Both the position numbers and the translations under genes were made by a program. Shown piece by piece: positions 52,369 through 60,965 of a stretch of 64,000 nucleotides of DNA. Positions within the stretch are counted from its first letter, which is position 1. Every line of letters starts with the position of its first letter. The notes under the pieces are model-generated. The model made no database searches. It was not told the DNA's origin and saw only the letters and a list, made by a program, of their open reading frames with translations. Source of the DNA: Paraburkholderia sp. CNPSo 3274 (GTDB lineage: Bacteria > Pseudomonadota > Gammaproteobacteria > Burkholderiales > Burkholderiaceae); the NCBI RefSeq assembly GCF_024206475.1, contig NZ_JAMBPR010000022.1:1-64000 (forward strand). Direction: 5' to 3'.

Positions 52369-52614
52369 TCAGTGCCGACGCCCTGGATATTTGCTCACTG
52401 TGAATTCTGCTGAAACCTGACGGTGCGTTTCGCTTATCGCGATTACGCCATTACGTGCGGTGCGAGGCTCCCAGTCGATACCGATCGCGTCTTCCTCCCG
52501 ACCATTGCGCGGCAAGAGGAACATCTGCAGACCTGCCGTATAGCAATCGTGGTCCGGAAGGCGCCGGTTGACCTCGTTGACGAATTCATCCGGACTTATG
52601 ACGGGCTTTGGCAT
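52369..52614 (-). CDS. Small conserved hypothetical protein
   Basis: 81 residues from the ATG at 52614, with a strong AGGAGG five to six bases upstream; the longer ORF from 52641 is rejected. It begins MPKPVISPDEFVNEVNRRLP and later has IGIDWEPRTARNGVIAI. The N-terminal helix and short strand pattern look like a family seen in Burkholderia, with no function known to me. The 300 bases upstream hold no other gene. Confidence 0.6.
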   Translation of the reverse strand: MPKPVISPDEFVNEVNRRLPDHDCYTAGLQMFLLPRNGREEDAIGIDWEPRTARNGVIAISETHRQVSAEFTVSKYPGRRH

Positions 52615-52933
52615 TGCGGGCCTCCTTCTGACGGGACTCATCGTAACATGTCAGCTTCGGCCTGATCACAGTGCGAAGGTTACCCCCGCCTGGCACACCC
52701 GTTACATTCAAGAAATCCTCCGACGGAACGCTTTCTGTGCTGACAGCAACAGCCGCCCTTTGGCACCTCATGCCGTCCTCGTATTGACATGCGTAAAGCC
52801 GGGCAGCGCCCACGAGCGACAACTGGGGAGCCACCCGGTCTCGTTTGCACGCCGTCAGCAATAATCGCAACGATTGAAGTCTGCTACCCAACCCCGATTC
52901 ATTTCGTCATCCTTAATGTATAGCAAAATCACG

Positions 52934-53168
52934 ATGAATATCACACTTTTTCCCGGCAAAGCGCTCATTACCGCGACACCGGAAGAAGGGCGGAAACTCG
53001 CCATCAAGATGGCGCGGTTGGGTATCAAGACAACTCAAGGTCGAATTCGATCGCCTGCTCGTCGAAAAGCTGCAAACTCAATGTGGCATTTCGCCGGATG
53101 ACGTCATCGTGTCGATCGTCGAGAACAACGATGCGGCACGGATCAGGAGCGCACCTGGATACGATTGA
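52934..53168 (+). pseudogene. Frameshifted small gene with a tautomerase-like second half
   Basis: The first part, from the ATG at 52934, reads MNITLFPGKALITATPEEGR and MARLGIKTT. A second frame, open from about 53037 to a TGA at 53166-53168, reads VEFDRLLVEKLQTQCGISPD and VIVSIVENND, which resembles 4-oxalocrotonate-tautomerase-family proteins (helix, then ISPDDV and SIVEN strand). The two are one base out of phase. The end overlaps the convergent BON gene by 26 bases. Remnant status is likely; the family call is by eye. Confidence 0.4.
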
Positions 53169-53880
53169 CGACGCCTTCGATCGCATCGAGACACCACGCG
53201 TCCTGTTCCGCATGCCTTCTTTCGGCTCCGCTCGCCACCCAACCTGCCAGTTCGATTACGTGGTTTTCTACATTGATGGTGATCTGGTCGCCGCGCACAC
53301 GCGGATCGATTTCGAGCACAAGACGCAAGGCCTCCGAAATCTCATCGTCGCTGTCCGCTTCTGCGGGCACCAACTCCAGCAGGTTGAGTACGTCGCGGCA
53401 GCCGCCGACCCACCAGGAAATCGCACTCGCCAGGTGCCGGTGAGGAATGCTGATCACCTGCCCGGTCAACGTCACCACACCGTCCTCGACCGTCACTTCG
53501 ACTACGCCGCTGCCCTCGTTGCCCGCCTGGTCCATCGTGCCGCGCAGCACCTGGATCTGGCCCTTGGCGCGCGCGCAGATCATGCAGTCGCGAAACTCCG
53601 CAGCCTGCGCCAGCCGGTCGCAGACTTGCCTGCGGAGCTCGCCATCACCGACCCTCGGCTCGGCAGTGACACGCAGCTGGCCAACTACCGGCATCCCCTC
53701 GCTGAATAGCCGCGTCAAGCGAAGAAGGCGCTTCATGGATGCGATATCCGGCACTTCGCCTGCCACTGTCAGGACATCGCCATCGAAGCGCATATGAACC
53801 GGATGATGCTGGAGTTTCAGGTGTGATTCGCGCTCGAACGCCGCCATCACGCGCCTCAATACCGTATCGCTGCGTTGCAT
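53143..53880 (-). CDS. BON-domain protein
   Basis: 245 residues from the ATG at 53880 with GAGG seven bases upstream; the ORF start at 53895 is a TTG. It has three BON-like units: MRFDGDVLTVAGEVPDIASM, VTVEDGVVTLTGQVISIPHR and INVENHVIELAGWVASGAER, the last preceded by DDEISEALRLVLEIDP. There is no signal peptide, so it is probably cytoplasmic, unlike OsmY. BON domains are linked to membrane or small-molecule binding under stress. Confidence 0.82.
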   Translation of the reverse strand: MQRSDTVLRRVMAAFERESHLKLQHHPVHMRFDGDVLTVAGEVPDIASMKRLLRLTRLFSEGMPVVGQLRVTAEPRVGDGELRRQVCDRLAQAAEFRDCMICARAKGQIQVLRGTMDQAGNEGSGVVEVTVEDGVVTLTGQVISIPHRHLASAISWWVGGCRDVLNLLELVPAEADSDDEISEALRLVLEIDPRVRGDQITINVENHVIELAGWVASGAERRHAEQDAWCLDAIEGVVNRIQVRS

Positions 53881-54125
53881 GATCTGCCTCGTCAAGGTTG
53901 GGTGGTGCAGCGCCCTTCATGCCGCCCTGTGCACGCCTCGCCGCACGATGCGGGTACCGGTCAGGTCGGCATACGCTGCGTGCGCCGGACGAAGCGTGTC
54001 CGCTCGGCCCGGTCCATCAGAGCCAGCCCCCGGCTCACGTGGGCCAGCGCTTCGTGGCACTGCGAAATGGACGTGCCACCGCCTTGCGAGACTCTCGTCC
54101 ACTGGGGCCGCATGGAATGGACCGA

Positions 54126-54281
54126 CTAGTGCTTGCGATGCATCCACCGCATGTGGTGCGCGTCCAGCCACTGAGTCACGCCTTCTCCTGGATGCTCAAC
54201 CGTGTACCGTCGCGCCAGCGCGAACGCGACGACTACGAGGACCACCAGACCAACCACAACGCCAATCATCGACTGAGACAT
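54126..54281 (-). CDS. Small single-pass membrane protein
   Basis: 51 residues from the ATG at 54281 with GGAGGAGG five bases upstream. One transmembrane helix near the N-terminus (MIGVVVGLVVLVVVAFALA) is followed by a basic, His-rich tail ending AHHMRWMHRKH. The strong ribosome site supports it. The function is unknown. Confidence 0.55.
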   Translation of the reverse strand: MSQSMIGVVVGLVVLVVVAFALARRYTVEHPGEGVTQWLDAHHMRWMHRKH

Positions 54282-54796
54282 GGAAGCCTCCTCCCGGATC
54301 GCCCGATCCCGTAAACAGATTTTAGGCATCGCCGGGGGCATTTACACGGATCCCCGCTGCCCGCACGCGCGCCGTCTGGCCCCTTCTTGCCATCTGGACG
54401 GCGAATCGCGAGCGTCAACCTCGAGTCAGGAAGTCAGCCGCTCAGGCATCACATCCGTGAATCCTGTTCGCTGGACAAGATACGTGTCCGAGAAGCCCTT
54501 AGAGAAGGTGGTCTGGAGTTGCCGTGCGGGAGGTGCGCCGTACCCCATCCACCACGATCCGTGCCCTGCTGCAACTTTTTGGCAATCAATTGATCCGTCC
54601 CCCTACCCGATGCGTCCGTTCGCCGGCAAAGCCGGCAATGCGCGGTTAACCCAATGCGTCCTGGCTCAGGTAACGCGCTGCAGCGCCGTAAACCAAATAG
54701 ACCTGCCGAAACTCGCGCACCCATCGCGACACCACGGCGGCTGACCACCGACCACGGCACGTGCACCGCCGGGCAGCCAGAGACGGAGAAGGCAGC
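54282..54796. other. Intergenic region before the chemoreceptor gene
   Basis: About 515 bases with no credible ORF on either strand. A GC-rich hairpin (GCCGGC AAA GCCGGC near 54625) is visible. The promoter of the chemoreceptor should lie here but none stands out. Confidence 0.4.
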
Positions 54797-56356
54797 GTGA
54801 ACCGATTTAGCTTGAACACCAAACTGTGGCTCGCACTTTTGATTACCTGGCTTGGTCTGGCGGGCCTCGGCGGCTGGGCCGCCTGGCAGTCCCGCTCAAC
54901 CATGCTTTCTGAGCGAAAGGCGGCCGTACAGAACGTCGTCGACAGCGCGTATGGCATTGTGGCTGACTACGCGAAGCTCGTCGAACAGCATGACATGACG
55001 CTCGACCAGGCGAGACAGCAGGCGATGGCCCGACTCTCGGCGATGCGCTATCCCGGCAATGGCTACATGATCATCACGACCGCGACGCCGGTCGTCATCA
55101 TGCACCCTACGCTGCCAGATCTCCGCAACAAGGATGTCTCCAACTACGCGGATACCGACGGGAAACTCCTGTTCGTCGAAATGGTAAAGCTCGCGCAGTC
55201 GCAAGGCGAAGGCTATGTCGAGTACATGGCACGGCTGCCCGGCAAAACCGAACATGTACCGAAAATCAGCTTCGTCAAGCACTTCGACGCTTGGGACTGG
55301 TATCTGATCTCAGGCGTCTACGTGAACGATATCGACGACGCTTTCCGTGCCAATCTCTTGCGCTATCTGATTACCATTCTCGCAATCGGGAGCGTGAGCA
55401 CGATCGCGCTTGTGCTGATCATCCGCGATGTGAAGCGCAGTCTCGGCGGCGAGCCGTCTTATGCCGCGATCGTGGCGGAAACCATCGCGGAAGGAGATCT
55501 CTCGCGTCCCGTTATGCTCGGCCGTGGTGATCAAACGAGCATGCTGTTCGCGATGCAACGTATGCAGAACCGCCTTGCCGACGCGATCCGGAACATTCGA
55601 GGCGGCACTGAAACGATCACGGTCGCGGCGGGCCAGATCGCCTCGGGCAATCTCGATCTTTCCGCGCGGACCGAGGAGCAGGCGTCTTCGCTAGGCGAAA
55701 CCGCGGCGAGCATGGAGCAATTGACCGCCACCGTGAAGCAGAACGCGGACAATGCGCTGCAGGCGAACCAGATGGCACGCAGCGCTACGCAACTCGCAGG
55801 CGAAGGAGGGGAAGTCGTCCAGCGTGTTGTCGCGAACATGCAGAGCATCGCGCAGAGTTCTGTGCGCGTGGTCGACATTATCTCGGTGATCGAAAGCATC
55901 GCATTCCAAACGAACATCCTGGCGTTGAATGCAGCGGTCGAAGCCGCGCGCGCCGGAGAAGAAGGACGCGGTTTCGCCGTGGTCGCGGGCGAAGTGCGCA
56001 ATCTCGCGAGACGTAGCGCGGATGCTGCGAAAGAGATCAAGAGCCTGATCGAAGACTCGGTCGATCGAGTCGGCCAGGGCAAGGCACTCGTCGAACAGGC
56101 GGGCGGCACTATGCTTTCGCTCGTCGAAGCCGTGAAGCGCGTCAACGACATCATCAGCGAAATCTCGGCCGCCTCCGACGAGCAGAGTCGCGGCATCGAG
56201 CAGGTCAACATTGCCATTGCCCAGATGGACCAAACCACGCAGCAAAACGCGGCAATGGTCGAGCAGGCAGCCGCTGCAGCACAGTCAATGCAGGAACAGG
56301 CGCAGATGCTGCGCGACGTCGTCAACACGTTCCAGCTGCAGGGCGCGGCGGATTGA
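54797..56356 (+). CDS. Methyl-accepting chemotaxis protein with a single Cache sensor domain
   Basis: 519 residues from the GTG at 54797, with GGAG eight bases upstream; the ORF start at 54761 adds an unlikely leader. The first transmembrane helix (LWLALLITWLGLAGLGGWAAW) and the second (near 190-210, YLITILAIGSVSTIALVLII) flank an sCache_2-like domain with YPGNGYMIITTATPVVIMHP and FVKHFDAWDWYLISGVYV. HAMP and MCP signalling domains follow, with the conserved hairpin tip ESIAFQTNILALNAAVEAAR. No CheR-tether pentapeptide is seen at the C-terminus. The ligand is unknown; Cache_2 receptors often sense small acids. Confidence 0.92.
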   Translation: MNRFSLNTKLWLALLITWLGLAGLGGWAAWQSRSTMLSERKAAVQNVVDSAYGIVADYAKLVEQHDMTLDQARQQAMARLSAMRYPGNGYMIITTATPVVIMHPTLPDLRNKDVSNYADTDGKLLFVEMVKLAQSQGEGYVEYMARLPGKTEHVPKISFVKHFDAWDWYLISGVYVNDIDDAFRANLLRYLITILAIGSVSTIALVLIIRDVKRSLGGEPSYAAIVAETIAEGDLSRPVMLGRGDQTSMLFAMQRMQNRLADAIRNIRGGTETITVAAGQIASGNLDLSARTEEQASSLGETAASMEQLTATVKQNADNALQANQMARSATQLAGEGGEVVQRVVANMQSIAQSSVRVVDIISVIESIAFQTNILALNAAVEAARAGEEGRGFAVVAGEVRNLARRSADAAKEIKSLIEDSVDRVGQGKALVEQAGGTMLSLVEAVKRVNDIISEISAASDEQSRGIEQVNIAIAQMDQTTQQNAAMVEQAAAAAQSMQEQAQMLRDVVNTFQLQGAAD

Positions 56357-56767
56357 AGACGGGCCCTTCGGCAATACACGCTTGTGCCGCGAGTCCATGA
56401 ATCGACTCCTGGGTACAACGTGGCAGCACGGGGCGTTTCACCTGCCGCTGGGTGGTACTAACTGGCCCTGTGCGGACCTCGCGAGAAACCTCGTCCCGTC
56501 CGATGACAGTTCCTCCGGCGTGGCGCTCGAACTCAACGCGCCCCAGCTGTTTGCCTTCCCGAAGCGTCAGTTTGCCTGCCTCGCCGGAGTGACACCGGCC
56601 TTCACGGAGGAACGTGCTGCCGGTAAAGTACAACGAACGACTCGATGCTAGACTGGATTGCATCGTCAGACTGGCGTCTGGAAGTGGGCATATGCACGAG
56701 GCAATGGCGTCTCGTGCGTCTAGTGTGTTTTGGCGCCTTAACCCGAGTGAGGAAGTTCGACGGTCAC
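56357..56767. other. Intergenic region after the chemoreceptor gene
   Basis: About 410 bases. I see no gene, clear terminator or repeat in it. Confidence 0.35.
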
Positions 56768-57037
56768 ATGAAGACGATCGAATGGAGCAAGGCGTCCGTC
56801 ATTCAGAGTCTGCAATTGGACGGCGGCGGTGAGACAAAATGGGTTGTCCCGGGAAGATTCTTTGAGCAGTTCAACCAGGCGCTCGACACCGTTCCTCCGC
56901 TCGCCGGAAAAGAAGCGCTTTACGCGCAATTCCGTTCGCTGATGGCGGTAGCAAGCCGGGACCCCCGAGAACAAAAACGTTCTTGTCTCTACTGCTACCG
57001 ATACGGAGCGGGACGTTCGACAATCAAAATTCATTAA
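56768..57037 (+). pseudogene. Fragment resembling a DUF1254-family protein
   Basis: The reading frame from the ATG at 56768 gives about 90 residues. The segment FFEQFNQALDTVPPLAGKEA and YAQFRSLMAVASRDP matches the pattern FF..L...L...PPL.GEEALYA..R common in DUF1254/DUF1214 proteins, which are normally several hundred residues long. The part after that turns into unrelated sequence. The N- and C-terminal regions of the family are missing, so it looks like a remnant. Confidence 0.45.
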
Positions 57038-57046
57038 GGATTCGAG

Positions 57047-57814
57047 ATGACTCAGCTCGTACATCATCCCGCGTACCTCTTCATCACGCTGATCATACTG
57101 CTGTCCGTGGCAGCCGCGCTCGGTTCAATCGGTCTGCTACGCGCCATCCCGCTTTCGGACGACGCGCGCGACAACTACAACGTTGTTCAGGGAGCCACGC
57201 TCACCCTGCTTGCACTCCTGATTGGATTCACGCTCTCGATGGCAGTGAGCCGCTACGACCAGCGCAAGAATTACGAGGAAGAGGAAGCGAACGCCATCGG
57301 CACCCAGTACTTGCGGGCTCAGTTGCTCGGCGAACCGCGAGCCGCAAAGGTCAAGGCCCTGCTGCGTGACTACGTGCAACTGCGCATTGAGTACTACAAG
57401 ACGCGCGACGCACGCGAACTGGATACCATCAATGGGAAGACTGCTGAACTTCAGAACCAGTTATGGGCGAACGTGCGAGAAGCGGCCATCGCGCAACCGA
57501 CCCCGATTGCAGCGCTCGTCGTAGCCGGAATGAATGACGTCATCAACACCCAGGGCTATACGCAGGCGGCATGGCTCAATCGCATTCCCGTCTCCGCATG
57601 GACGCTCATGATAGCCATCGCGTTCTTCAGCAACCTGATGCAGGGGTACGGCGTGCATGGTGCGACCGGGCGGCGTGTACTCCTGTTTGTGCTGCCCATC
57701 ACGGTATCGCTGTCGCTATCGCTTATCGCCGACATCGACAGTCCTCGCGGAGGGCTCATCCGCGTCGTTCCACAGAATCTCATTAGCTTGCAGCAGTCGC
57801 TGCCTACGAACTGA
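57047..57814 (+). CDS. DUF4239 (bestrophin-like) membrane protein
   Basis: 255 residues, AAGGA six bases before the ATG. Four predicted transmembrane helices: about 8-28, 50-66 (LTLLALLIGFTLSMAV), 185-203 and 213-232. Between the pairs lies a soluble helical region with RYDQRKNYEEEEANAIGTQY. This arrangement and motif fit DUF4239, sometimes annotated as bestrophin-like. Transport activity has not been shown for the family, as far as I know. Confidence 0.8.
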   Translation: MTQLVHHPAYLFITLIILLSVAAALGSIGLLRAIPLSDDARDNYNVVQGATLTLLALLIGFTLSMAVSRYDQRKNYEEEEANAIGTQYLRAQLLGEPRAAKVKALLRDYVQLRIEYYKTRDARELDTINGKTAELQNQLWANVREAAIAQPTPIAALVVAGMNDVINTQGYTQAAWLNRIPVSAWTLMIAIAFFSNLMQGYGVHGATGRRVLLFVLPITVSLSLSLIADIDSPRGGLIRVVPQNLISLQQSLPTN

Positions 57815-57894
57815 CCTGATAGACAGCAATTGGCTAATTTTTAAATGGAAATATTTGGGACCACGGCGATGCCGCGCCAGGCTTAGGCGCTGTA

Positions 57895-58377
57895 ACGTTA
57901 CGTTCCGAGCAATCGCGCCAACTACCGCCTACCCTGCTGGCAAACGCGCTTATCGATGTGGGGATTCCGGCAATCACGCCTGAGATCGGCGCTGCGCGCG
58001 TCTTCGATTTCGACATGATCCCTTTGTTCGTCGAAGGCACGATGAATGTGCTCAAGCGCTACAGTGTCGTTTCTGGCCCGATGGGACGCACCGGGCGGGA
58101 TGTCGGCATCTTTGTCGGCAATAGCGCGCACACGATCATGACAACGCATGGCGGATTCGTCGAATTGCTGGTCAAGCTGAACGACAAGGTCAAGGCGGGG
58201 CAGAAAGTGGCGATTCAGCGCAATACCTTCGGCGAAGTGGTCGCGGAGTATACGACGGAGGTTGCGGGCGAAGTGACAGGGCGCCGTAACGATGCGACAG
58301 CAGAGCCTCGCATTCCCCTCGTTATGGTTCTTTATCAGAGCCCGGCCAGGGAGAATCCGGAGGATTACTCCGAGTGA
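57895..58377 (+). pseudogene. C-terminal fragment of an M14-type succinylglutamate desuccinylase/aspartoacylase
   Basis: One frame, open upstream of any good start, reads TLLANALIDVGIPAITPEIG, MNVLKRYSVVSG and NSAHTIMTTHGGFVELLVKLN, then VKAGQKVAIQRNTFGEVVAEYT and ends in an acidic tail. These are the features of the C-terminal half of AstE-like deacylases: PAITPEIG before the fold end and a barrel-sandwich-like tail. The zinc-binding N-terminal half (HGDE region) is missing. The annotated ATG at 57958 lacks a ribosome site. It lies between the DUF4239 gene and dmpR. Confidence 0.6.
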
Positions 58378-58428
58378 TGTTGGGCCAACATTCACGAGAC
58401 ACTCACGCCGCGCGCAAGGCACGACGTA

Positions 58429-60264
58429 TCAAACGCGTAATCCCCGGCTCTTGAGCCGGTAAACGAGTTGCGCGCGCGTGATACCGAGGCTGCGCGCCGC
58501 CGCCGAGAGGTTGCCCGAGGCCTGTCGCACAGCGCTCTTGAGCAAGGCCGATTCGATGTCGTCGAGTGAGAGCGGCGCGCCATCGCTTTCGGTGCCCATC
58601 AAGAGACTCGTGACCTTGCGCGTGACGCGCTCGGCCTCGTCGCCCGAGCCTGCGCCCGCAAGCTCATTGAGCTTGTCGGAGGGCAGCAGGCTGCCATGCT
58701 CGTCCACGCCGAACAGTGACAGGTCGAACGTTTCCCCGCTGATAAAGAGATGACCAACGTCGATGGGTCCGTCGTCGGCCGCGAGTATCACGCCGCGCTC
58801 CACGATGTTCTCCAGCTCGCGAATGTTGCCGGGCCAGTTGTAGCTAAGCATGGCGTCAATCGCGCGGCTCGTGAAGCCCGAGACCTTGCGCCCGTGACGC
58901 TCGCGATACTTGCGCAGCAAATGATTCAGCAGCACCGGCAAGTCCTCCTTGCGCTCGCGCAGCGAAGGCACGCGAATAGGAAACACGTTGAGCCGGAAAT
59001 AGAGGTCTTCGCGAAAGCGCCCCGCACGCACTTCATCGCGCAGGTCGAGGTTCGTTGCTGCGACGACGCGCACGTCCACGCGGCGCGTTTGCGTATCGCC
59101 CAGGCGCTCGATCTCGCCCTCCTGCAGCGTGCGCAGCAACTTGCCCTGCGCCGTCATGGTGAGAATGCCGATCTCATCGAGAAAAAGTGTGCCGCCGTTC
59201 GCGCGCTCGAAGCGGCCAGGGCGGCTTTGCGTGGCGTCTGTGAAGCCACCCTTCTCTACGCCGAACAGTTCCGACTCGACCAGCGATTCCGGAATCGCCG
59301 CGCAATTCACGGCGACGAACGCGCCCGCGCCGCGGTTGCTGATGCGATGGAGCGTGCGCGCGAACACTTCCTTACCTACGCCGCTCTCACCGAGAAACAG
59401 CACCGTCGCGCGAGTGGCCGCCACGCGGCGGATCATGTGGCATACGGCATTGAAGCCCGGCGATGCGCCAACCATATTGACGTCGCCGAACGCGGTGGGT
59501 GTGGCAGGCGCCTCGCGCGGTGCGAACGCATCGTAGGAGCTTACGGATTCCGTACGATCGCCGTCCGCTGCCAGGCCTTGCGTAAATGCCTGCGCTTTCA
59601 GGAAGCGAAGATCGTTGGCGGCTTCCTCGCCCCACTCCTCGATCGGCTTGCCGATGATGCGGCAATACGCTTGCCCGAGCGCGCGGCACTCCACCTCGCG
59701 ATAGAGAATGGGGCGGCCCATGAACACACTCGTATAGCCGCTGGCGTAGCCGATCTGCGTCCAGCACACGGGCTCCGCGCCGATGCCGTAAATGCGCACG
59801 TGCTCCTCGTCTTCGGCGCAGCCCTTCCAGAGAAACTCGCCGTAGTACTGGCCTTTTTCGACATCGATCTCGAGCCGCACGGGCTCGACCTCGGTCAGCC
59901 CTTCGAGCATATGGAGCTGCGGCCCGACGGCGAACATCTCGGTGACATTGTTCTCGGGGCGCACCTTGGCCGCCAGTTCGGCGTCACGCGCGCCGGAGTT
60001 GTAGCCCATGCGTGTGAGCAGCCCGCGCGCCGCGTCAATGCCGAGGCTGTCGATCAGCTCACGCCGCAGCGTGCCGAGCGACTGTGCGTGCAGCAGCACC
60101 ATGCGCTGGTCGTCGAGCCAGATGCGTCCGTTGCCGGGCGCAAAGCGCAGGCGCGACATGAGGTCGGCGATATCGGGATAGCGCAGGCTGTCCACGCGCG
60201 CGCCCTTTGGCGTCACGAGCTTCATCGCTTCCTCTGCCTGCTCTGACTTGCGCTGCGTGCCCAT
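58429..60264 (-). CDS. dmpR: DmpR/XylR-type sigma-54-dependent activator of phenol catabolism
   Basis: 611 residues from the ATG at 60264 (GGAGGGGG upstream; an ATG at 60225 with GAGG is also possible). An XylR-N sensor domain (IWLDDQRMVLLHAQSLGTLRRE, GYNSGARDAELA) and a V4R domain (GYASGYTSVFMGRPILYREVEC) precede the AAA+ domain, which has Walker A GESGVGKE (292-299) and Walker B GGTLFLDEI. The sigma-54 contact loop, normally GAFTGA, reads GGFTDA (339-344). A Fis-type helix-turn-helix ends the protein (NLSAAARSLGITRAQLVYRL). Phenols bind the N-terminal domain and relieve repression in this family. It diverges from the phenol hydroxylase operon. Confidence 0.92.
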   Translation of the reverse strand: MGTQRKSEQAEEAMKLVTPKGARVDSLRYPDIADLMSRLRFAPGNGRIWLDDQRMVLLHAQSLGTLRRELIDSLGIDAARGLLTRMGYNSGARDAELAAKVRPENNVTEMFAVGPQLHMLEGLTEVEPVRLEIDVEKGQYYGEFLWKGCAEDEEHVRIYGIGAEPVCWTQIGYASGYTSVFMGRPILYREVECRALGQAYCRIIGKPIEEWGEEAANDLRFLKAQAFTQGLAADGDRTESVSSYDAFAPREAPATPTAFGDVNMVGASPGFNAVCHMIRRVAATRATVLFLGESGVGKEVFARTLHRISNRGAGAFVAVNCAAIPESLVESELFGVEKGGFTDATQSRPGRFERANGGTLFLDEIGILTMTAQGKLLRTLQEGEIERLGDTQTRRVDVRVVAATNLDLRDEVRAGRFREDLYFRLNVFPIRVPSLRERKEDLPVLLNHLLRKYRERHGRKVSGFTSRAIDAMLSYNWPGNIRELENIVERGVILAADDGPIDVGHLFISGETFDLSLFGVDEHGSLLPSDKLNELAGAGSGDEAERVTRKVTSLLMGTESDGAPLSLDDIESALLKSAVRQASGNLSAAARSLGITRAQLVYRLKSRGLRV

Positions 60265-60373
60265 GCTGCCGTGCCCCCTCCATCGATGAACGGCCCCACG
60301 ATAGGGGAAGCCGCGTGGCCGCGCAAGGCGGATTTGTGCGTGTCGGCAAGGCCCGCGGGTTATCCCCGATGCT

Positions 60374-60426
60374 CGTTTGATCAAACGATTTCGGCCTCAT
60401 CAAGCGGCACTCGATCATTTGGTCGA
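60374..60426. promoter_or_regulatory. Upstream activating sequence for the DmpR-type regulator
   Basis: A perfect 14-base palindrome CGTTTGATCAAACG (60374-60387) is followed by an imperfect one, TCGATCATTTGGTCGA (60411-60426). DmpR/XylR bind paired TTGATCAA-like palindromes about 130-180 bases upstream of their promoter. The distance to the -24 element here is about 125-180 bases. Confidence 0.65.
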
Positions 60427-60551
60427 TCCGCCGGCGTGGCGCCCTGAGGACGCCGCAACGCGTCATGAAGCGCCGTGTGCGCGCCAACTCCCGGACGCAA
60501 AAGACCTTTCGCCCGCCAAGCCGTGCTCGGGCCACGCCACGAACCGCACCC

Positions 60552-60567
60552 TGGCCCGCTCATTGCA
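60552..60567 (+). promoter_or_regulatory. Sigma-54 (-24/-12) promoter of the phenol hydroxylase operon
   Basis: TGGCCCGCTCATTGCA keeps the GG of -24 and the GC of -12 with the required ten-base spacing (consensus TGGCACG-N4-TTGCW). It lies about 75 bases before dmpK and downstream of the palindromic sites, in the orientation expected for DmpR control. Confidence 0.75.
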
Positions 60568-60641
60568 TAAAGGGAATACAGCGCGGCCCATTGCACGAAA
60601 ACATCCAGCGGCCGCGAGACTGAACAAAAACGGAGGAGGCA

Positions 60642-60917
60642 ATGAGCAAACTGCAAGCGCATGCGCCAGCACTCGATCGGCCCTTCGACGTGGCGCGGCG
60701 CTATGTGCGTCTCAAGTCGCGCCGCGACGACGGCTTCGTCGAGTTCGACTTTTCGATTGGCGATCCACGCATCTGCGTGGAGCTCGTGATGCGCGAGCCC
60801 GATTATCGCGCGTTCTGCAATGCGCACGATGTCGTGTGGCTTTCCACCGTGGAAGCGGCCGCACTCGACGCCGAAGAACTCAAGTGGCGCTACGGCCTGC
60901 CCGGCTTAGCCGAATAA
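60642..60917 (+). CDS. dmpK: Phenol hydroxylase subunit P0 (DmpK)
   Basis: 91 residues, ribosome site GGAGGAGG close to the ATG. FDVARRYVRLKSRRDDGFVE and LSTVEAAALDAEELKWRYGL match DmpK-type proteins, which help assemble iron into the hydroxylase but are not needed for turnover in vitro. It is the first gene of the operon, directly after the sigma-54 promoter. Confidence 0.9.
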   Translation: MSKLQAHAPALDRPFDVARRYVRLKSRRDDGFVEFDFSIGDPRICVELVMREPDYRAFCNAHDVVWLSTVEAAALDAEELKWRYGLPGLAE

Positions 60918-60965
60918 AGGCGGTAACGCCGTCCCCATTCGACCGATGACACGGAGGAGCACGAG

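Noticed and set aside
58750..60246. 498-residue plus-strand ORF opposite dmpR
   Set aside because: Antisense of a strongly conserved AAA+ regulator; no recognisable domain.
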